DNA of 64,000 bases. Origin: Ptiloglossa arizonensis. Its lineage: Eukaryota > Arthropoda > Insecta > Hymenoptera > Colletidae. Position numbers and translations under genes: made by a program. This document shows positions 19,291-33,250 of this stretch, piece by piece. The stretch is taken from contig NW_027478903.1 of NCBI RefSeq assembly GCF_051014685.1, positions 310,001-374,000 of the forward strand, read 5' to 3'. Each line of letters starts with the position of its first letter. The first letter of the stretch is position 1. The notes beneath the pieces were generated by a model that did not search any database, was not told the DNA's origin, and worked only from the letters and a program-made list of their open reading frames with translations.

Positions 19291-22200
19291 AGGTAGAAAC
19301 TCGCACGATTACAACGGTATGTGTATTTTTTCCCTAGGCCATTCTGGTTAAGAGTTTGGAGCAGCAGAATTGCGAAAAATTTTTTGCCTTCTCTACCATT
19401 TTTTGGATTCAAACTCCCATATCTCGCGAACGCATTGACCTAACCCAAAAATTCCTATTGCATCTGAAAGTAGAAACTCGCCCGATTATAACGGTATGTG
19501 TATTTTTTCCCTAGGCCATTCTGGTTAAGCGTTTGGAGCAGCAGAATTGTGAAAAATTTTTTGCCTTCTCTACCATTTCTTGGCTTCAAACTCCCATATC
19601 TCGCGAACGGATTGACCTAACCCAAAAATTCCTATTGCATCTGAAGGTAGAAACTCGCCCGATTACAACGGTATGTGTATTTTTTCCCTAGGCCATTCTG
19701 GTTAAGCGTTTGGAGCAGCAGAATTGCGAAAAATTTTTTGCCTTCTCTACCATTTTTTGGCTTCAAACTCCCATATCTCGCGAACGGATTGACCAAACCC
19801 AAAAATTCCTATTGCATCTGAAAGTAGAAACTCACCCGATTACAACGGTATGTGTATTTTTTCCCTAGGCCATTCTGGTTAAGCTTTTGGAGCAGCAGAA
19901 TTGTGAAAAATTTTTTGCCTTCTCTACCATTTCTTGGCTTCAAACTCCCATATCTCGCGAACGGATTGACCTAACCCAAAAATTCCTATTGCATCTGAAG
20001 GTAGAAACTCGCCCGGTTACAACGGTATGTGTATTTTTTCCCTAGGCCATTCTGGTTAAGCGTTTGGAGCAGCAGAATTGCGAAAAATTTTTTACCTTCT
20101 CAACCATTTCTTGGCTTCAAACTCCCATATCTCGCGAACGGATTGACCTAACCCAAAAATTCCTATTGCATCTGAAAGTAGAAACTCGCCCGATTATAAC
20201 GGTATGTGTATTTTTTCCCTAGGCCATTCTGGTTAAGCGTTTGGAGCAGCAGAAGTGCGAAAAATTTGTTGTCTTCTCAACCATTTCTTAGCTTCAAACT
20301 CCCATATCTCGCGAACGGATTGACCTAACCCAAAAATTCCTATTGCATCTGAAGGTAGAAGCTCGCCCGATTACAACGGTATGTGTATTTTTTCCCTAGG
20401 CCATTCTGGTTAAGCGTTCGGAGCAGCAGAATTGCGAAAAATTTTTTGCCTTCTCAACCATTTCTTGGCTTCAAACTCCCATATCTCGCGAACGGATTGA
20501 CCAAACCCAAAAATTCCTATTGCATCTGAAAGTAGAAACTCGCCCGATTACAACGGTATGTGTATTTTTTCCCTAGGCCATTCTGGTTAAGCTTTTGGAG
20601 CAGCAGAATTGTGAAAAATTTTTTGCCTTCTCTACCATTTCTTGGCTTCAAACTCCCATATCTCGCGAACGGATTGACCTAACCCAAAAATTCCTATTGC
20701 ATCTGAAGGTAGAAACTCGCCCGGTTACAACGGTATGTGTATTTTTTCCCTAGGCCATTCTGGTTAAGCGTTTGGAGCAGCAGAATTGCGAAAAATTTTT
20801 TGCCTTCTCAACCATTTCTTGGCTTCAAACTCCCATATCTCGCGAACGGATTGACCTAACCCAAAAATTCCTATTGCATCTGAAAGTAGAAACTCGCCCG
20901 ATTATAACGGTATGTGTATTTTTTCCCTAGGCCATTCTGGTTAAGCTTTTGGAGCAGCAGAATTGTGAAAAATTTGTTGTCTTCTCAACCATTTCTTAGC
21001 TTCAAACTCCCATATCTCGCGAACGGATTGACCTAACCCAAAAATTCCTGTTGCATCTGAAAGTAGAAACTCGCCCGATTACAACGGTTTTTCTATTTTT
21101 TCCCTAGGCCATTCTGGTTAAGCGTTTGGAGCAGCACAATTGTGAAAAATTTTTTGCCTTCTCTACCATTTCTTGGCTTCAAACTCCCATATCTCGCGAA
21201 CGGATTGACCTAACCCAAAAATTCCTATTGCATCTGAAGGTAGAAACTCGCCCGATTACAACGGTATGTGTATTTTTTCCCTAGGCCATTCTGGTTAAGC
21301 GTTTGGAGCAGCAGAATTGCGAAAAATTTTTTGCCTTCTCTACCATTTTTTGGCTTCAAACACCCATATCTCGCGAACGGATTGACCTAACCCAAAAATT
21401 CCTATTGCATCTGAAAGTAGAAACTCGCCCGATTACAACGGTATGTGTATTTTTTCCCTAGGCCATTCTGGTTAAGCGTTTGGAGCAGCAGAATTGCGAA
21501 AAATTTTTTGCCTTCTCAACCATTTCTTGGCTTCAAAGTCCCATATCTCGCGAAGGGATTGACCTAACCCAAAAATTCCTATTGCATCTGAAAGTAGAAA
21601 CTCGCCCGATTACAACGGTATGTGTATTTTTTCCCTAGGCCATTCTGGTTAAGCGTTTGGAGCAGCAGAATTGTGAAAAATTTGTTGTCTTCTCAACCAT
21701 TACTTGGCTTCAAACTCCCATATCTCGCGAACGGATTGACCAAACCCAAAAATTCCTATTGCATCTGAAAGTAGAAACTCGCCCGATTACAACGGTATGT
21801 GTATTTTTTCCCTAGGCCATTCTGGTTAAGCTTTTGGAGCAGCAGAATTGTGAAAAATTTTTTGCCTTCTCTACCATTTCTTGGCTTCAAACTCCCATAT
21901 CTCGCGAACGGATTGACCTAACCCAAAAATTCATATTGCATCTGAAGGTAGAATCTCGCCCGATTACAACGGTATGTGTATTTTTTCCCTAGGCCATTCT
22001 GGTTAAGCGTTTGGAGCAGCAGAATTGCGAAAAATTTTTTGCCTTCTCAACCATTTCTTGGCTTCAAACTCCCATATCTCGCGAACGGATTGACCTAACC
22101 CAAAAATTCCTATTGCATCTGAAAGTAGAAACTCGCCCGATTACAACGGTATGTGTATTTTTTCCCTAGGCCATTCTGGTTAAGCTTTTGGAGCAGCAGA

Positions 22201-22830
22201 ATTGTGAAAAATTTTTTGCCTTCTCTACCATTTCTTGGCTTCAAACTCCCATATCTCGCGAACGGATTGACCTAACCCAAAAATTCCTATTGCATCTGAA
22301 GGTAGAAACTCGCCCGGTTACAACGGTATGTGTATTTTTTCCCTAGGCCATTCTGGTTAAGCGTTTGGAGCAGCAGAATTGCGAAAAATTTTTTGCCTTC
22401 TCAACCATTTCTTGGCTTCAAACTCCCATATCTCGCGAACGGATTGACCTAACCCAAAAATTCCTATTGCATCTGAAAGTAGAAACTCGCCCGATTATAA
22501 CGGTATGTGTATTTTTTCCCTAGGCCATTCTGGTTAAGCTTTTGGAGCAGCAGAATTGTGAAAAATTTGTTGTCTTCTCAACCATTTCTTAGCTTCAAAC
22601 TCCCATATCTCGCGAACGGATTGACCTAACCCAAAAATTCCTGTTGCATCTGAAAGTAGAAACTCGCCCGATTACAACGGTTTTTCAATTTTTTCCCTAG
22701 GCCATTCTGGTTAAGCGTTTGGAGCAGCAGAATTGTGAAAAATTTTTTGCCTTCTCTACCATTTCTTGGCTTCAAACTACCATATCTCGCGAACGGATTG
22801 ACCTAACCCAAAAATTCCTATTGCATCTGA
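19291..22830. repeat. Block E, unit 1 (20 monomers, 3540 bp)
   Basis: Standard monomers resume. Markers such as 'ttaagagtttgg' (19349 region), 'cccggttac' (20012) and 'tttttaccttctc' (about 20090) recur exactly 3540 bp (20 x 177) downstream at 22889, 23552 and 23630. A second duplication lies inside it: about 20300-21425 matches 21893-23018 at offset 1593 (nine monomers), shown by the 'cggtttttct' monomers near 21087 and 22680. No length variants occur in this block. Confidence 0.7.
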
Positions 22831-24957
22831 AGGTAGAAACTCGCCCGATTACAACGGTATGTGTATTTTTTCCCTAGGCCATTCTGGTTAAGAGTTTGGA
22901 GCAGCAGAATTGCGAAAAATTTTTTGCCTTCTCTACCATTTTTTGGCTTCAAACTCCCATATCTCGCGAACGGAGTGACCTAACCCAAAAATTCCTATTG
23001 CATCTGAAAGTAGAAACTCGCCCGATTATAACGGTATGTGTATTTTTTCCCTAGGCCATTCTGGTTAAGCTTTTGGAGCAGCAGAATTGTGAAAAATTTT
23101 TTGCCTTCTCTACCATTTCTTGCCTTCAAACTCCCATATCTCGCGAACGGATTTACCTAACCCAAAAATTCCTATTGCATCTGAAGGTAGAAACTCGCCC
23201 GATTACAACGGTATGTGTATTTTTTCCCTAGGCCATTCTGGTTAAGCGTTTGGAGCAGCAGAATTGCGAAAAATTTTTTGCCTTCTCAACCATTTCTTGG
23301 CTTCAAACTCCCATATCTCGCGAACGGATTGACCAAACCCAAAAATTCCTATTGCATCTGAAAGTAGAAACTCGCCCGATTACAACGGTATGTGTATTTT
23401 TTCCCTAGGCCATTCTGGTTAAGCTTTTGGAGCAGCAGAATTGTGAAAAATTTTTGGCCTTCTCTACCATTTCTTGGCTTCAAACTCCCATATCTCGCGA
23501 ACGGATTGACCTAACCCAAAAATTCCTATTGCATCTGAAGGTAGAAACTCGCCCGGTTACAACGGTATGTGTATTTTTTCCCTAGGCCATTCTGGTTAAG
23601 CGTTTGGAGCAGCAGAATTGCGAAAAATTTTTTACCTTCTCAACCATTTCTTGGCTTCAAACTCCCATATCTCGCGAACGGATTGACCTAACCCAAAAAT
23701 TCCTATTGCATCTGAAAGTAGAAACTCGCCCGATTATAACGGTATGTGTATTTTTTCCCTAGGCCATTCTGGTTAAGCGTTTGGAGCAGCAGAAGTGCGA
23801 AAAATTTGTTGTCTTCTCAAACATTTCTTAGCTTCAAACTCCCATATCTCGCGAACGGATTGACCTAACCCAAAAATTCATATTGCATCTGAAGGTAGAA
23901 ACTCGCCCGATTACAACGGTATGTGTATTTTTTCCCTAGGCCATTCTGGTTAAGCGTTTGGAGCAGCAGAATTGCGAAAAATTGTTTGCCTTCTCAACCA
24001 TTTCTTGGCTTCAAACTCCCATATCTCGCGAACGGATTGACCTAACCCAAAAATTCCTATTGCATCTGAAAGTAGAAACTCGCCCGATTATAACGGTATG
24101 TGTATTTTTTCCCTAGGCCATTCTGGTTAAGCGTTTGGAGCAGCAGAAGTGCGAAAAATTTGTTGTCTTCTCAACCATTTCTTAGCTTCAAACTCCCATA
24201 TCTCGCGAACGGATTGACCTAACCCAAAAATTCCTGTTGCATCTGAAAGTAGAAACTCGCCCGATTACAACGGTTTTTCTATTTTTTCCCTAGGCCATTC
24301 TGGTTAAGCGTTTGGAGCAGCAGAATTGTGAAAAATTTTTTGCCTTCTCTACCATTTCTTGGCTTCAATCTCCCATATCTCGCGAACGGATTGACCTAAC
24401 CCAAAAATTCCTATTGCATCTGAAGGTAGAAACTCGCCCGATTACAACGGTATGTGTATTTTTTCCCTAGGCCATTCTGGTTAAGCGTTTGGAGCAGCAG
24501 AATTGCGAAAAATTTTTTGCCTTCTCTACCATTTTTTGGCTTCAAACTCCCATATCTCGCGAACGGATTGACCTAACCCAAAAATTCCTATTGCATCTGA
24601 AAGTAGAAACTCGCCCGATTATAACGGTATGTGTATTTTTTCCCTAGGCCATTCTGGTTAAGCTTTTGAAGCAGCAGAATTGTGAAAAATTTTTTGCCTT
24701 CTCTACCATTTCTTGCCTTCAAACACCCATATCTCGCGAACGGATTTACCTAACCCAAAAATTCCTATTGCATCTGAACGTAGAAACTCGCCCGATTACA
24801 ACGGTATGTGTATTTTTTCCCTAGGCCATTCTGGTTAAGCGTTTGGAGCAGCAGAATTGCGAAAAATTTTTTGCCTTCTCAACCATTTCTTGGCTTCAAA
24901 CTCCCATATCTCGCGAACGGATTGACCTAACCCAAAAATTCCTATTGCATCTGAAGG
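22831..24957. repeat. Block E, unit 2 (partial, about 12 monomers)
   Basis: A second, incomplete copy of block E. It tracks unit 1 at offset 3540 through the first seven or so monomers (to about 24060), then departs into a different order of standard types. Private changes include 'ggagtgacc' (about 22974) and 'ttgccttcaaac' (about 23121 and 24714). Confidence 0.6.
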
Positions 24958-27435
24958 TATAAACTCGCCCGGTTACAACGGTATGTGTATTTTTTCCCTA
25001 GGCCATTCTGGTTAAGCTTTTGGAGCAGCAGAATTGTGAAAAATGTTTTGCCTTCTCTACCATTTCTTGGCTTGAAACTGCCATATCTCGCGAACGGATT
25101 GACCTAACCCAAAAATTCCTGTTGCATCTGAAAGTAGAAACTCGCCCGATTACAACGGGTTTTCTATTTTTTCCCTAGGCCATTCTGGTTAAGCGTTTGG
25201 AGCAGCAGAATTGTGAAAAATTTTTTGCCTTCTCTACCATTTCTTGGCTTCAAACTCCCATATCTCGCGAACGGATTGACCTAACCCAAAAATTCCTATT
25301 GCATCTGAAGGTAGAAACTCGCCCGATTACAACGGTATGTGTATTTTTTCCCTAGGCCATTCTGGTTAAGCGTTTGGAGCAGCAGAATTGCGAAAAATTT
25401 GTTGCCTTCTCTACCATTTTTTGGCTTCAAACTCCCATATCTCGCGAACGGATTGACCTAACCCAAAAATTCCTATTGCATCTGAAAGTAGAAACTCGCC
25501 CGATTTTAACGGTATGTGTATTTTTTCCCTAGGCCATTCTGGTTAAGCTTTTGGAGCAGCAGAATTGTGAAGAATTTTTTGCCTTCTCTACCATTTCTTG
25601 GCTTCAAACTCCCATATCTCGCGAACGGATTGACCTAACCCAAAAATTCCTATTGCATCTGAAGGTAGAAGCTCGCCCGATTACAACGGTATGTGTATTT
25701 TTTCCCTAGGCCATTCTGGTTAAGCGTTTGGAGCAGCAGAATTGCGAAAAATTTTTTGCCTTCTCAACCAATTCTTGGCTTCAAACTCCCATATCTCGCG
25801 AACGGATTGACCAAACCCAAAAATTCCTATTGCATCTGAAAGTAGAAACTGGCCCGATTACAACGGTTTTTCTATTTTTTCCCTAGGCCATTCTGGTTAA
25901 GCGTTTGGAGCTGCAGAATTGTGAAAAATTTTTTGCCTTCTCTACCATTTCTTGGCTTCAAACTCCCATATCTCGCGAACGGATTGACCTAACCCAAAAA
26001 TTCCTATTGCATCTGAAGGTAGAAACTCGCCCGATTACAACGGTATGTGTATTTTTTCCCTAGGCCATTCTGGTTATGCGTTTGGAGCAGCAGAATTGCG
26101 AAAAATTTTTTGCCTTCTCTACCATTTTTTGGATTCAAACTCCCATATCTCGCGAACGCATTGACCTAACCCAAAAATTCCTATTGCATCTGAAAGTAGA
26201 AACTCGCCCGATTATAACGGTATGTGTATTTTTTCCCTAGGCCATTCTGGTTAAGCGTTTGGAGCAGCAGAATTGCGAAAAATTGTTTGCCTTCTCAACC
26301 ATTTCTTGGCTTCAAACTCCCATATCTCGCGAATGGATTGACCAAACCCAAAAATTCCTATTGCATCTGAAAGTAGAAACTCGCCCGATTACAACGGTAT
26401 GTGTATTTTTTCCCTAGGGCATTCTGGTTAAGCTTTTGGGGCAGCAGAATTGTGAAAAATTTTTTGCCTTCTCTACCATTTCTTGGCTTCAAACTCCCAT
26501 ATCTCGCGAATGGATTGACCTAACCCAAAAATTCCTATTGCATCTGAAGGTAGAAACTCGCCCGGTTACAACGGTATGTGTATTTTTTCCCTAGGCCATT
26601 CTGGTTAAGCGTTTGGAGCAGCAGAATTGCGAAAAATTTTTTGCCTTCTCAACCATTTCTTGGCTTCAAACTCCCATATCTCGCGAACGGATTGACCTAA
26701 CCCAAAAATTCCTATTGCATCTGAAAGTAGAAACTCGCCCGATTATAACGCTATGTGTATTTTTTCCCTAGGCCATTCTGGTTAAGCGTTTGGAGCAGCA
26801 GAAGTGCGAAAAATTTGTTGTCTTCTCAACCATTTCTTAGCTTCAAACTCCCATATCTCGCGAACGGATTGACCTAACCCAAAAATTCCTGTTGCATCTG
26901 AAAGTAGAAACTCGCCCGATTACAACGGTTTTTCTATTTTTTCCCTACGCCATTCTGGTTAAGCGTTTGGAGCAGCAGAATTGTGAAAAATTTTTTGCCT
27001 TCTCTACCATTTCTTGGCTTCAAACTCCCATATCTCGCGAACGGATTGACCTAACCCAAAAATTCCTATTGCATCTGAAAGTAGAAACTCGCCCGATTAT
27101 AACGGTATGTGTATTTTTTCCCTAGGCCATTCTGGTTAAGCGTTTGGAGCAGCAGAAGTGCGAAAAATTTGTTGTCTTCTCAACCATTTCTTAGCTTCAA
27201 ACTCCCATATCTCGCGAACGGATTGACCAAACCCAAAAATTTCTATTGCATGTGAAAGTAGAAACTCGCCCGATTACAACGGTATGTGTATTTTTTCCCT
27301 AGGCCATTCTGGTTAAGCTTTTGGAGCAGCAGAATTGTGAAAAATTTTTTGCCTTCTCTACCATTTCTTGGCTTCAAACTCCCATATCTCGCGAACGGAT
27401 TGACCTAACCCAAAAATTCCTATTGCATCTGAAAG
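24958..27435. repeat. Block F, unit 1 (14 monomers, 2478 bp)
   Basis: Fourteen full-length monomers opening with 'ggtataaactcgcccgg' and a monomer containing 'aaatgttttgcc' and 'cttgaaactgcc'. Marker variants recur exactly 2478 bp later: 'gaagaattttttg', 'caaccaattcttgg' (25771 and 28249), 'ggttatgcg' (26072 and 28550) and 'gggcagcag' (26442 and 28920). A monomer near 26945 has 'ccctacgcc', which removes the usual AvrII site. Confidence 0.8.
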
Positions 27436-29340
27436 TATAAACTCGCCCGGTTACAACGGTATGTGTATTTTTTCCCTAGGCCATTCTGGTTAAGCTTTTG
27501 GAGCAGCAGAATTGTGAGAAATGTTTTGCCTTCTCTACCATTTCTTGGCTTGAAACTGCCATATCTCGCGAACGGATTGACCTAACCCAAAAATTCCTGT
27601 TGCATCTGAAAGTAGAAACTCGCCCGATTACAACGGTTTTTCTATTTTTTCCCTAGGCCATTCTGGTTAAGCGTTTGGAGCAGCAGAATTGTGAAAAATT
27701 TTTTGCCTTCTCTACCATTTCTTGGCTTCAAACTCCCATATCTCGCGAACGGATTGACCTAACCCAAAAATTCCTATTGCATCTGAAGGTAGAAACTCGC
27801 CCGATTACAACGGTATGTGTATTTTTTCCCTAGGCCATTCTGGTTAAGCGTTTGGAGCAGCAGAATTGCGAAAAATTTGTTGCCTTCTCTACCATTTTTT
27901 GGCTTCAAACTCCCATATCTCGCGAACGGATTGACCTAACCCAAAAATTCCTATTGCATCTGAAAGTAGAAACTCGCCCGATTTTAACGGTATGTGTATT
28001 TTTTCCCTAGGCCATTCTGGTTAAGCTTTTGGAGCAGCAGAATTGTGAAGAATTTTTTGCCTTCTCTACCATTTCTTGGCTTCAAACTCCCATATCTCGC
28101 GAACGGATTGACCTAACCCAAAAATTCCTATTGCATCTGAAGGTAGAAGCTCGCCCGATTACAACGGTATGTGTATTTTTTCCCTAGGCCATTCTGGTTA
28201 AGCGTTTGGAGCAGCAGAATTGCGAAAAATTTTTTGCCTTCTCAACCAATTCTTGGCTTCAAACTCCCATATCTCGCGAACGGATTGACCAAACCCAAAA
28301 ATTCCTATTGCATCTGAAAGTAGAAACTCGCCCGATTACAACGGTTTTTCTATTTTTTCCCTAGGCCATTCTGGTTAAGCGTTTGGAGCTGCAGAATTGT
28401 GAAAAATTTTTTGCCTTCTCTACCATTTCTTGGCTTCAAACTCCCATATCTCGCGAACGGATTGACCTAACCCAAAAATTCCTATTGCATCTGAAGGTAG
28501 AAACTCGCCCGATTACAACGGTATGTGTATTTTTTCCCTAGGCCATTCTGGTTATGCGTTTGGAGCAGCAGAATTGCGAAAAATTTTTTGCCTTCTCTAC
28601 CATTTTTTGGATTCAAACTCCCATATCTCGCGAACGCATTGACCTAACCCAAAAATTCCTATTGCATCTGAAAGTAGAAACTCGCCCGATTATAACGGTA
28701 TGTGTATTTTTTCCCTAGGCCATTCTGGTTAAGCGTTTGGAGCAGCAGAATTGCGAAAAATTGTTTGCCTTCTCAACCATTTCTTGGCTTCAAACTCCCA
28801 TATCTCGCGAATGGATTGACCAAACCCAAAAATTCCTATTGCATCTGAAAGTAGAAACTCGCCCGATTACAACGGTATGTGTATTTTTTCCCTAGGGCAT
28901 TCTGGTTAAGCTTTTGGGGCAGCAGAATTGTGAAAAATTTTTTGCCTTCTCTACCATTTCTTGGCTTCAAACTCCCATATCTCGCGAATGGATTGACCTA
29001 ACCCAAAAATTCCTATTGCATCTGAAGGTAGAAACTCGCCCGGTTACAACGGTATGTGTATTTTTTCCCTAGGCCATTCTGGTTAAGCGTTTGGAGCAGC
29101 AGAATTGCGAAAAATTTTTTGCCTTCTCAACCATTTCTTGGCTTCAAACTCCCATATCACGCGAACGGATTGACCTAACCCAAAAATTCCTACTGCATCT
29201 GAAAGTAGAAACTCGCCCGATTATAACGGTATGTGTATTTTTTCCCTAGGCCATTCTGGTTAAGCGTATGGAGCAGCAGAAGTGCGAAAAATTTGTTGTC
29301 TTCTCAACCATTTCTTAGCTTCAAACTCCCATATCTCGCG
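27436..29340. repeat. Block F, unit 2 (about 11 monomers)
   Basis: Follows unit 1 at offset 2478 until about 29155, where differences accumulate ('atatcacgcg', 'cctactgc', 'gcgtatggag'), and the match ends by about 29340. The tail carries private changes that reappear at offset 4423 in the block at 33251, so this copy rather than unit 1 was the source of that later duplication. Confidence 0.75.
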
Positions 29341-31340
29341 AACGGATTTACCTAACCCAAAAATTCCTATTGCATCTGAAGGTAGAAACTCGCCCGATTA
29401 CAACGGTATGTGTATTTTTCCCTAGGCCATTCTGGTTAAGCTTTTGGAGCAGCAGAATTGTGAAAAATTTTTTGCCTTCTCTACCATTTCTTGGCTTCAA
29501 ACTCCCATATCTCGCGAACGGATTGACCTAACCCAAAAATTCCTATTGCATCTGAAGGTAGAAACTCGCCCGGTTACAACGGTATGTGTATTTTTTCCCT
29601 AGGCCATTCTGGTTAAGCGTTTGGAGCAGCAGAATTGCGAAAAATTTTTTGCCTTCTCAACCATTTCTTGGCTTCAAACTCCCATATCTCGCGAACGGAT
29701 TGACCTAACCCAAAAATTCCTATTGCATCTGAAAGTAGAAACTCGCCCGATTATAACGCTATGTGTATTTTTTCCCTAGGCCATTCTGGTTAAGCGTTTG
29801 GAGCAGCAGAAGTGCGAAAAATTTGTTGTCTTCTCAACCATTTCTTAGCTTCAAACTCCCATATCTCGCGAACGGATTGACCTAACCCAAAAATTCCTGT
29901 TGCATCTGAAAGTAGAAACTCGCCCGATTACAACGGTTTTTCTATTTTTTCCCTACGCCATTCTGGTTAAGCGTTTGGAGCAGCAGAATTGTGAAAAATT
30001 TTTTGCCTTCTCTACCATTTCTTGGCTTCAAACTCCCATATCTCGCGAACGGATTGACCTAACCCAAAAATTCCTATTGCATCTGAAAGTAGAAACTCGC
30101 CCGATTATAACGGTATGTGTATTTTTTCCCTAGGCCATTCTGGATAAGCGTTTGGAGCAGCAGAAGTGCGAAAAATTTGTTGTCTTCTCAACCATTTCTT
30201 AGCTTCAAACTCCCATATCTCGCGAACGGATTGACCAAACCCAAAAATTTCTATTGCATGTGAAAGTAGAAACTCGCCCGATTACAACGGTATGTGTATT
30301 TTTTCCCTAGGCCATTCTGGTTAAGCTTTTGGAGCAGCAGAATTGTGAAAAATTTTTTGCCTTCTCTACCATTTCTTGGCTTCAAACTCCCATATCTCGC
30401 GAACGGATTGACCTAACCCAAAAATTCCTATTGCATCTGAAGGTATAAACTCGCCCGGTTACAACGGTATGTGTATTTTTTCCCTAGGCCATTCTGGTTA
30501 AGCTTTTGGAGCAGCAGAATTGTGAAAAATGTTTTGCCTTCTCTACCATTTCTTGGCTTCAAACTGCCATATCTCGCGAACGGATTGACCTAACCCAAAA
30601 ATTCCTGTTGCATCTGAAAGTAGAAACTCGCCCGATTACAACGGTTTTTCTATTTTTTCCCTAGGCCATTCTGGTTAAGCGTTTGGAGCAGCAGAATTGT
30701 GAAAAATTTTTTGCCTTCTCTACCATTTCTTGGCTTCAAACTCCCATATCTCGCGAACGGATTGACCTAACCCAAAAATTCCTATTGCATCTGAAGGTAG
30801 AAACTCGCCCGATTACAACGGTATGTGTATTTTTTCCCTAGGCCATTCTGGTTAAGCGTTTGGAGCAGCAGAATTGCGAAAAATTTGTTGCCTTCTCTAC
30901 CATTTTTTGGCTTCAAACTCCCATATCTCGCGAACGGATTGACCTAACCCAAAAATTCCTATTGCATCTGAAAGTAGAAACTCGCCCGATTTTAACGGTA
31001 TGTGTATTTTTTCCCTAGGCCATTCTGGTTAAGCTTTTGGAGCAGCAGAATTGTGAAAAATTTTTTGCCTTCTCTACCATTTCTTGGCTTCAAACTCCCA
31101 TATCTCGCGAACGGATTGACCTAACCCAAAAATTCCTATTGCATCTGAAGGTAGAAGCTCGCCCGATTACAACGGTATGTGTATTTTTTCCCTAGGCCAT
31201 TCTGGTTAAGCGTTTGGAGCAGCAGAATTGCGAAAAATTTTTTGCCTTCTCAACCAATTCTTGGCTTCAAACTCCCATATCTCGCGAACGGATTGACCAA
31301 ACCCAAAAATTCCTATTGCATCTGAAAGTAGAAACTCGCC
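29341..31340. repeat. Block G: 17-monomer-offset copy of block F
   Basis: After two linking monomers, one with a base missing from the T-run near 29417, the array from about 29450 repeats 26442-28332 at offset 3008 (17 x 177 minus that one base). The 'ccctacgcc' monomer at 26945 reappears at 29953, and 'caaccaattcttgg' at 28249 reappears at 31257. The match ends where 28331 has 'cggtttttct' and 31339 has 'cggtatgtgt'. Confidence 0.75.
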
Positions 31341-31806
31341 CGATTACAACGGTATGTGTATTTTTTCCCTAGGCCATTCTGGTTAAGCTTTTGGAGCAGC
31401 AGAATTGTGAAAAATTTTTTGCCTTCTCTACCATTTCTTGGCTTCAAACTCCCATATCTCGCGAACGGATTGACCTAACCCAAAAATTCCTATTGCATCT
31501 GAAGGTATAAACTCGCCCGGTTACAACGGTATGTGTATTTTTTCCCTAGGCCATTCTGGTTAAGCGTTTGGAGCTGCAGAATTGCGAAAAATTTTTTGCC
31601 TTCTCAACCATTTCTTGGCTTCAAACTCCCATATCTCGCGAACGGATTGACCTAACCCAAAAATTCCTATTGCATCTGAAAGTAGAAACTCGCCCGATTA
31701 TAACGGTATGTGCATTTTTTCCCTAGGCCATTCTGGTTAAGCGTTTGGAGCAGCAGAAGTGCGAAAAATTGGTTGTCTTCTCAACCATTTCTTAGCTTCA
31801 AACTCC
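30568..31806. repeat. Block H, unit 1 (7 monomers, 1239 bp)
   Basis: Overlaps the end of block G. Seven monomers starting in the 'cctgttgcatctg' / 'cggtttttct' type are followed at once by a second copy at offset 1239. It contains the 'caaccaattcttgg' monomer (31257), the 'ggtataaac...cccgg' monomer and the 'tgtgcattttttcc' plus 'attggttgtc' monomers. Confidence 0.75.
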
Positions 31807-33203
31807 CATATCTCGCGAACGGATTGACCTAACCCAAAAATTCCTGTTGCATCTGAAAGTAGAAACTCGCCCGATTACAACGGTTTTTCTATTTTTTCCC
31901 TAGGCCATTCTGGTTAAGCGTTTGGAGCAGCAGAATTGTGAAAAATTTTTTGCCTTCTCTACCATTTCTTGGCTTCAAACTCCCATATCTCGCGAACGGA
32001 TTGACCTAACCCAAAAATTCCTATTGCATCTGAAGGTAGAAACTCGCCCGATTACAACGGTATGTGTATTTTTTCCCTAGGCCATTCTGGTTAAGCGTTT
32101 GGAGCAGCAGAATTGCGAAAAATTTGTTGCCTTCTCTACCATTTTTTGGCTTCAAACTCCCATATCTCGCGAACGGATTGACCTAACCCAAAAATTCCTA
32201 TTGCATCTGAAAGTAGAAACTCGCCCGATTTTAACGGTATGTGTATTTTTTCCCTAGGCCATTCTGGTTAAGCTTTTGGAGCAGCAGAATTGTGAAAAAT
32301 TTTTGCCTTCTCTACCATTTCTTGGCTTCAAACTCCCATATCTCGCGAACGGATTGACCTAACCCAAAAATTCCTATTGCATCTGAAGGTAGAAGCTCGC
32401 CCGATTACAACGGTATGTGTATTTTTTCCCTAGGCCATTCTGGTTAAGCGTTTGGAGCAGCAGAATTGCGAAAAATTTTTTGCCTTCTCAACCAATTCTT
32501 GGCTTCAAACTCCCATATCTCGCGAACGGATTGACCAAACCCAAAAATTCCTATTGCATCTGAAAGTAGAAACTCGCCCGATTACAACGGTATGTGTATT
32601 TTTTCCCTAGGCCATTCTGGTTAAGCTTTTGGAGCAGCAGAATTGTGAAAAATTTTTTGCCTTCTCTACCATTTCTTGGCTTCAAACTCCCATATCTCGC
32701 GAACGGATTGACCTAACCCAAAAATTCCTATTGCATCTGAAGGTATAAACTCGCCCGGTTACAACGGTATGTGTATTTTTTCCCTAGGCCATTCTGGTTA
32801 AGCGTTTGGAGCTGCAGAATTGCGAAAAATTTTTTGCCTTCTCAACCATTTCTTGGCTTCAAACTCCCATATCTCGCGAACGGATTGACCTAACCCAAAA
32901 ATTCCTATTGCATCTGAAAGTAGAAACTCGCCCGATTATAACGGTATGTGCATTTTTTCCCTAGGCCATTCTGGTTAAGCGTTTGGAGCAGCAGAAGTGC
33001 GAAAAATTGGTTGTCTTCTCAACCATTTCTTAGCTTCAAACTCCCATATCTCGCGAACGGATTGACCTAACCCAAAAATTCCTGTTGCATCTGAAAGTAG
33101 AAACTCGCCCGATTACAACGGTTTTTCTATTTTTTCCCTAGGCCATTCTGGTTAAGCGTTTGGAGCAGCAGAATTGTGAAAAATTTTTTGCCTTCTCTAC
33201 CAT
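31807..33203. repeat. Block H, unit 2 (7 monomers plus a partial)
   Basis: A tandem copy of the preceding seven monomers, at offset 1239 before and 1238 after a single T is lost from the A/T tract at about 32299. It diverges near 33204, where 'accattttttgg' replaces 'accatttcttgg' and a 'ggattgaacttaccc' monomer follows. Confidence 0.75.
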
Positions 33204-33250
33204 TTTTTGGCTTCAAACTCCCATATCTCGCGAACGGATTGAACTTACCC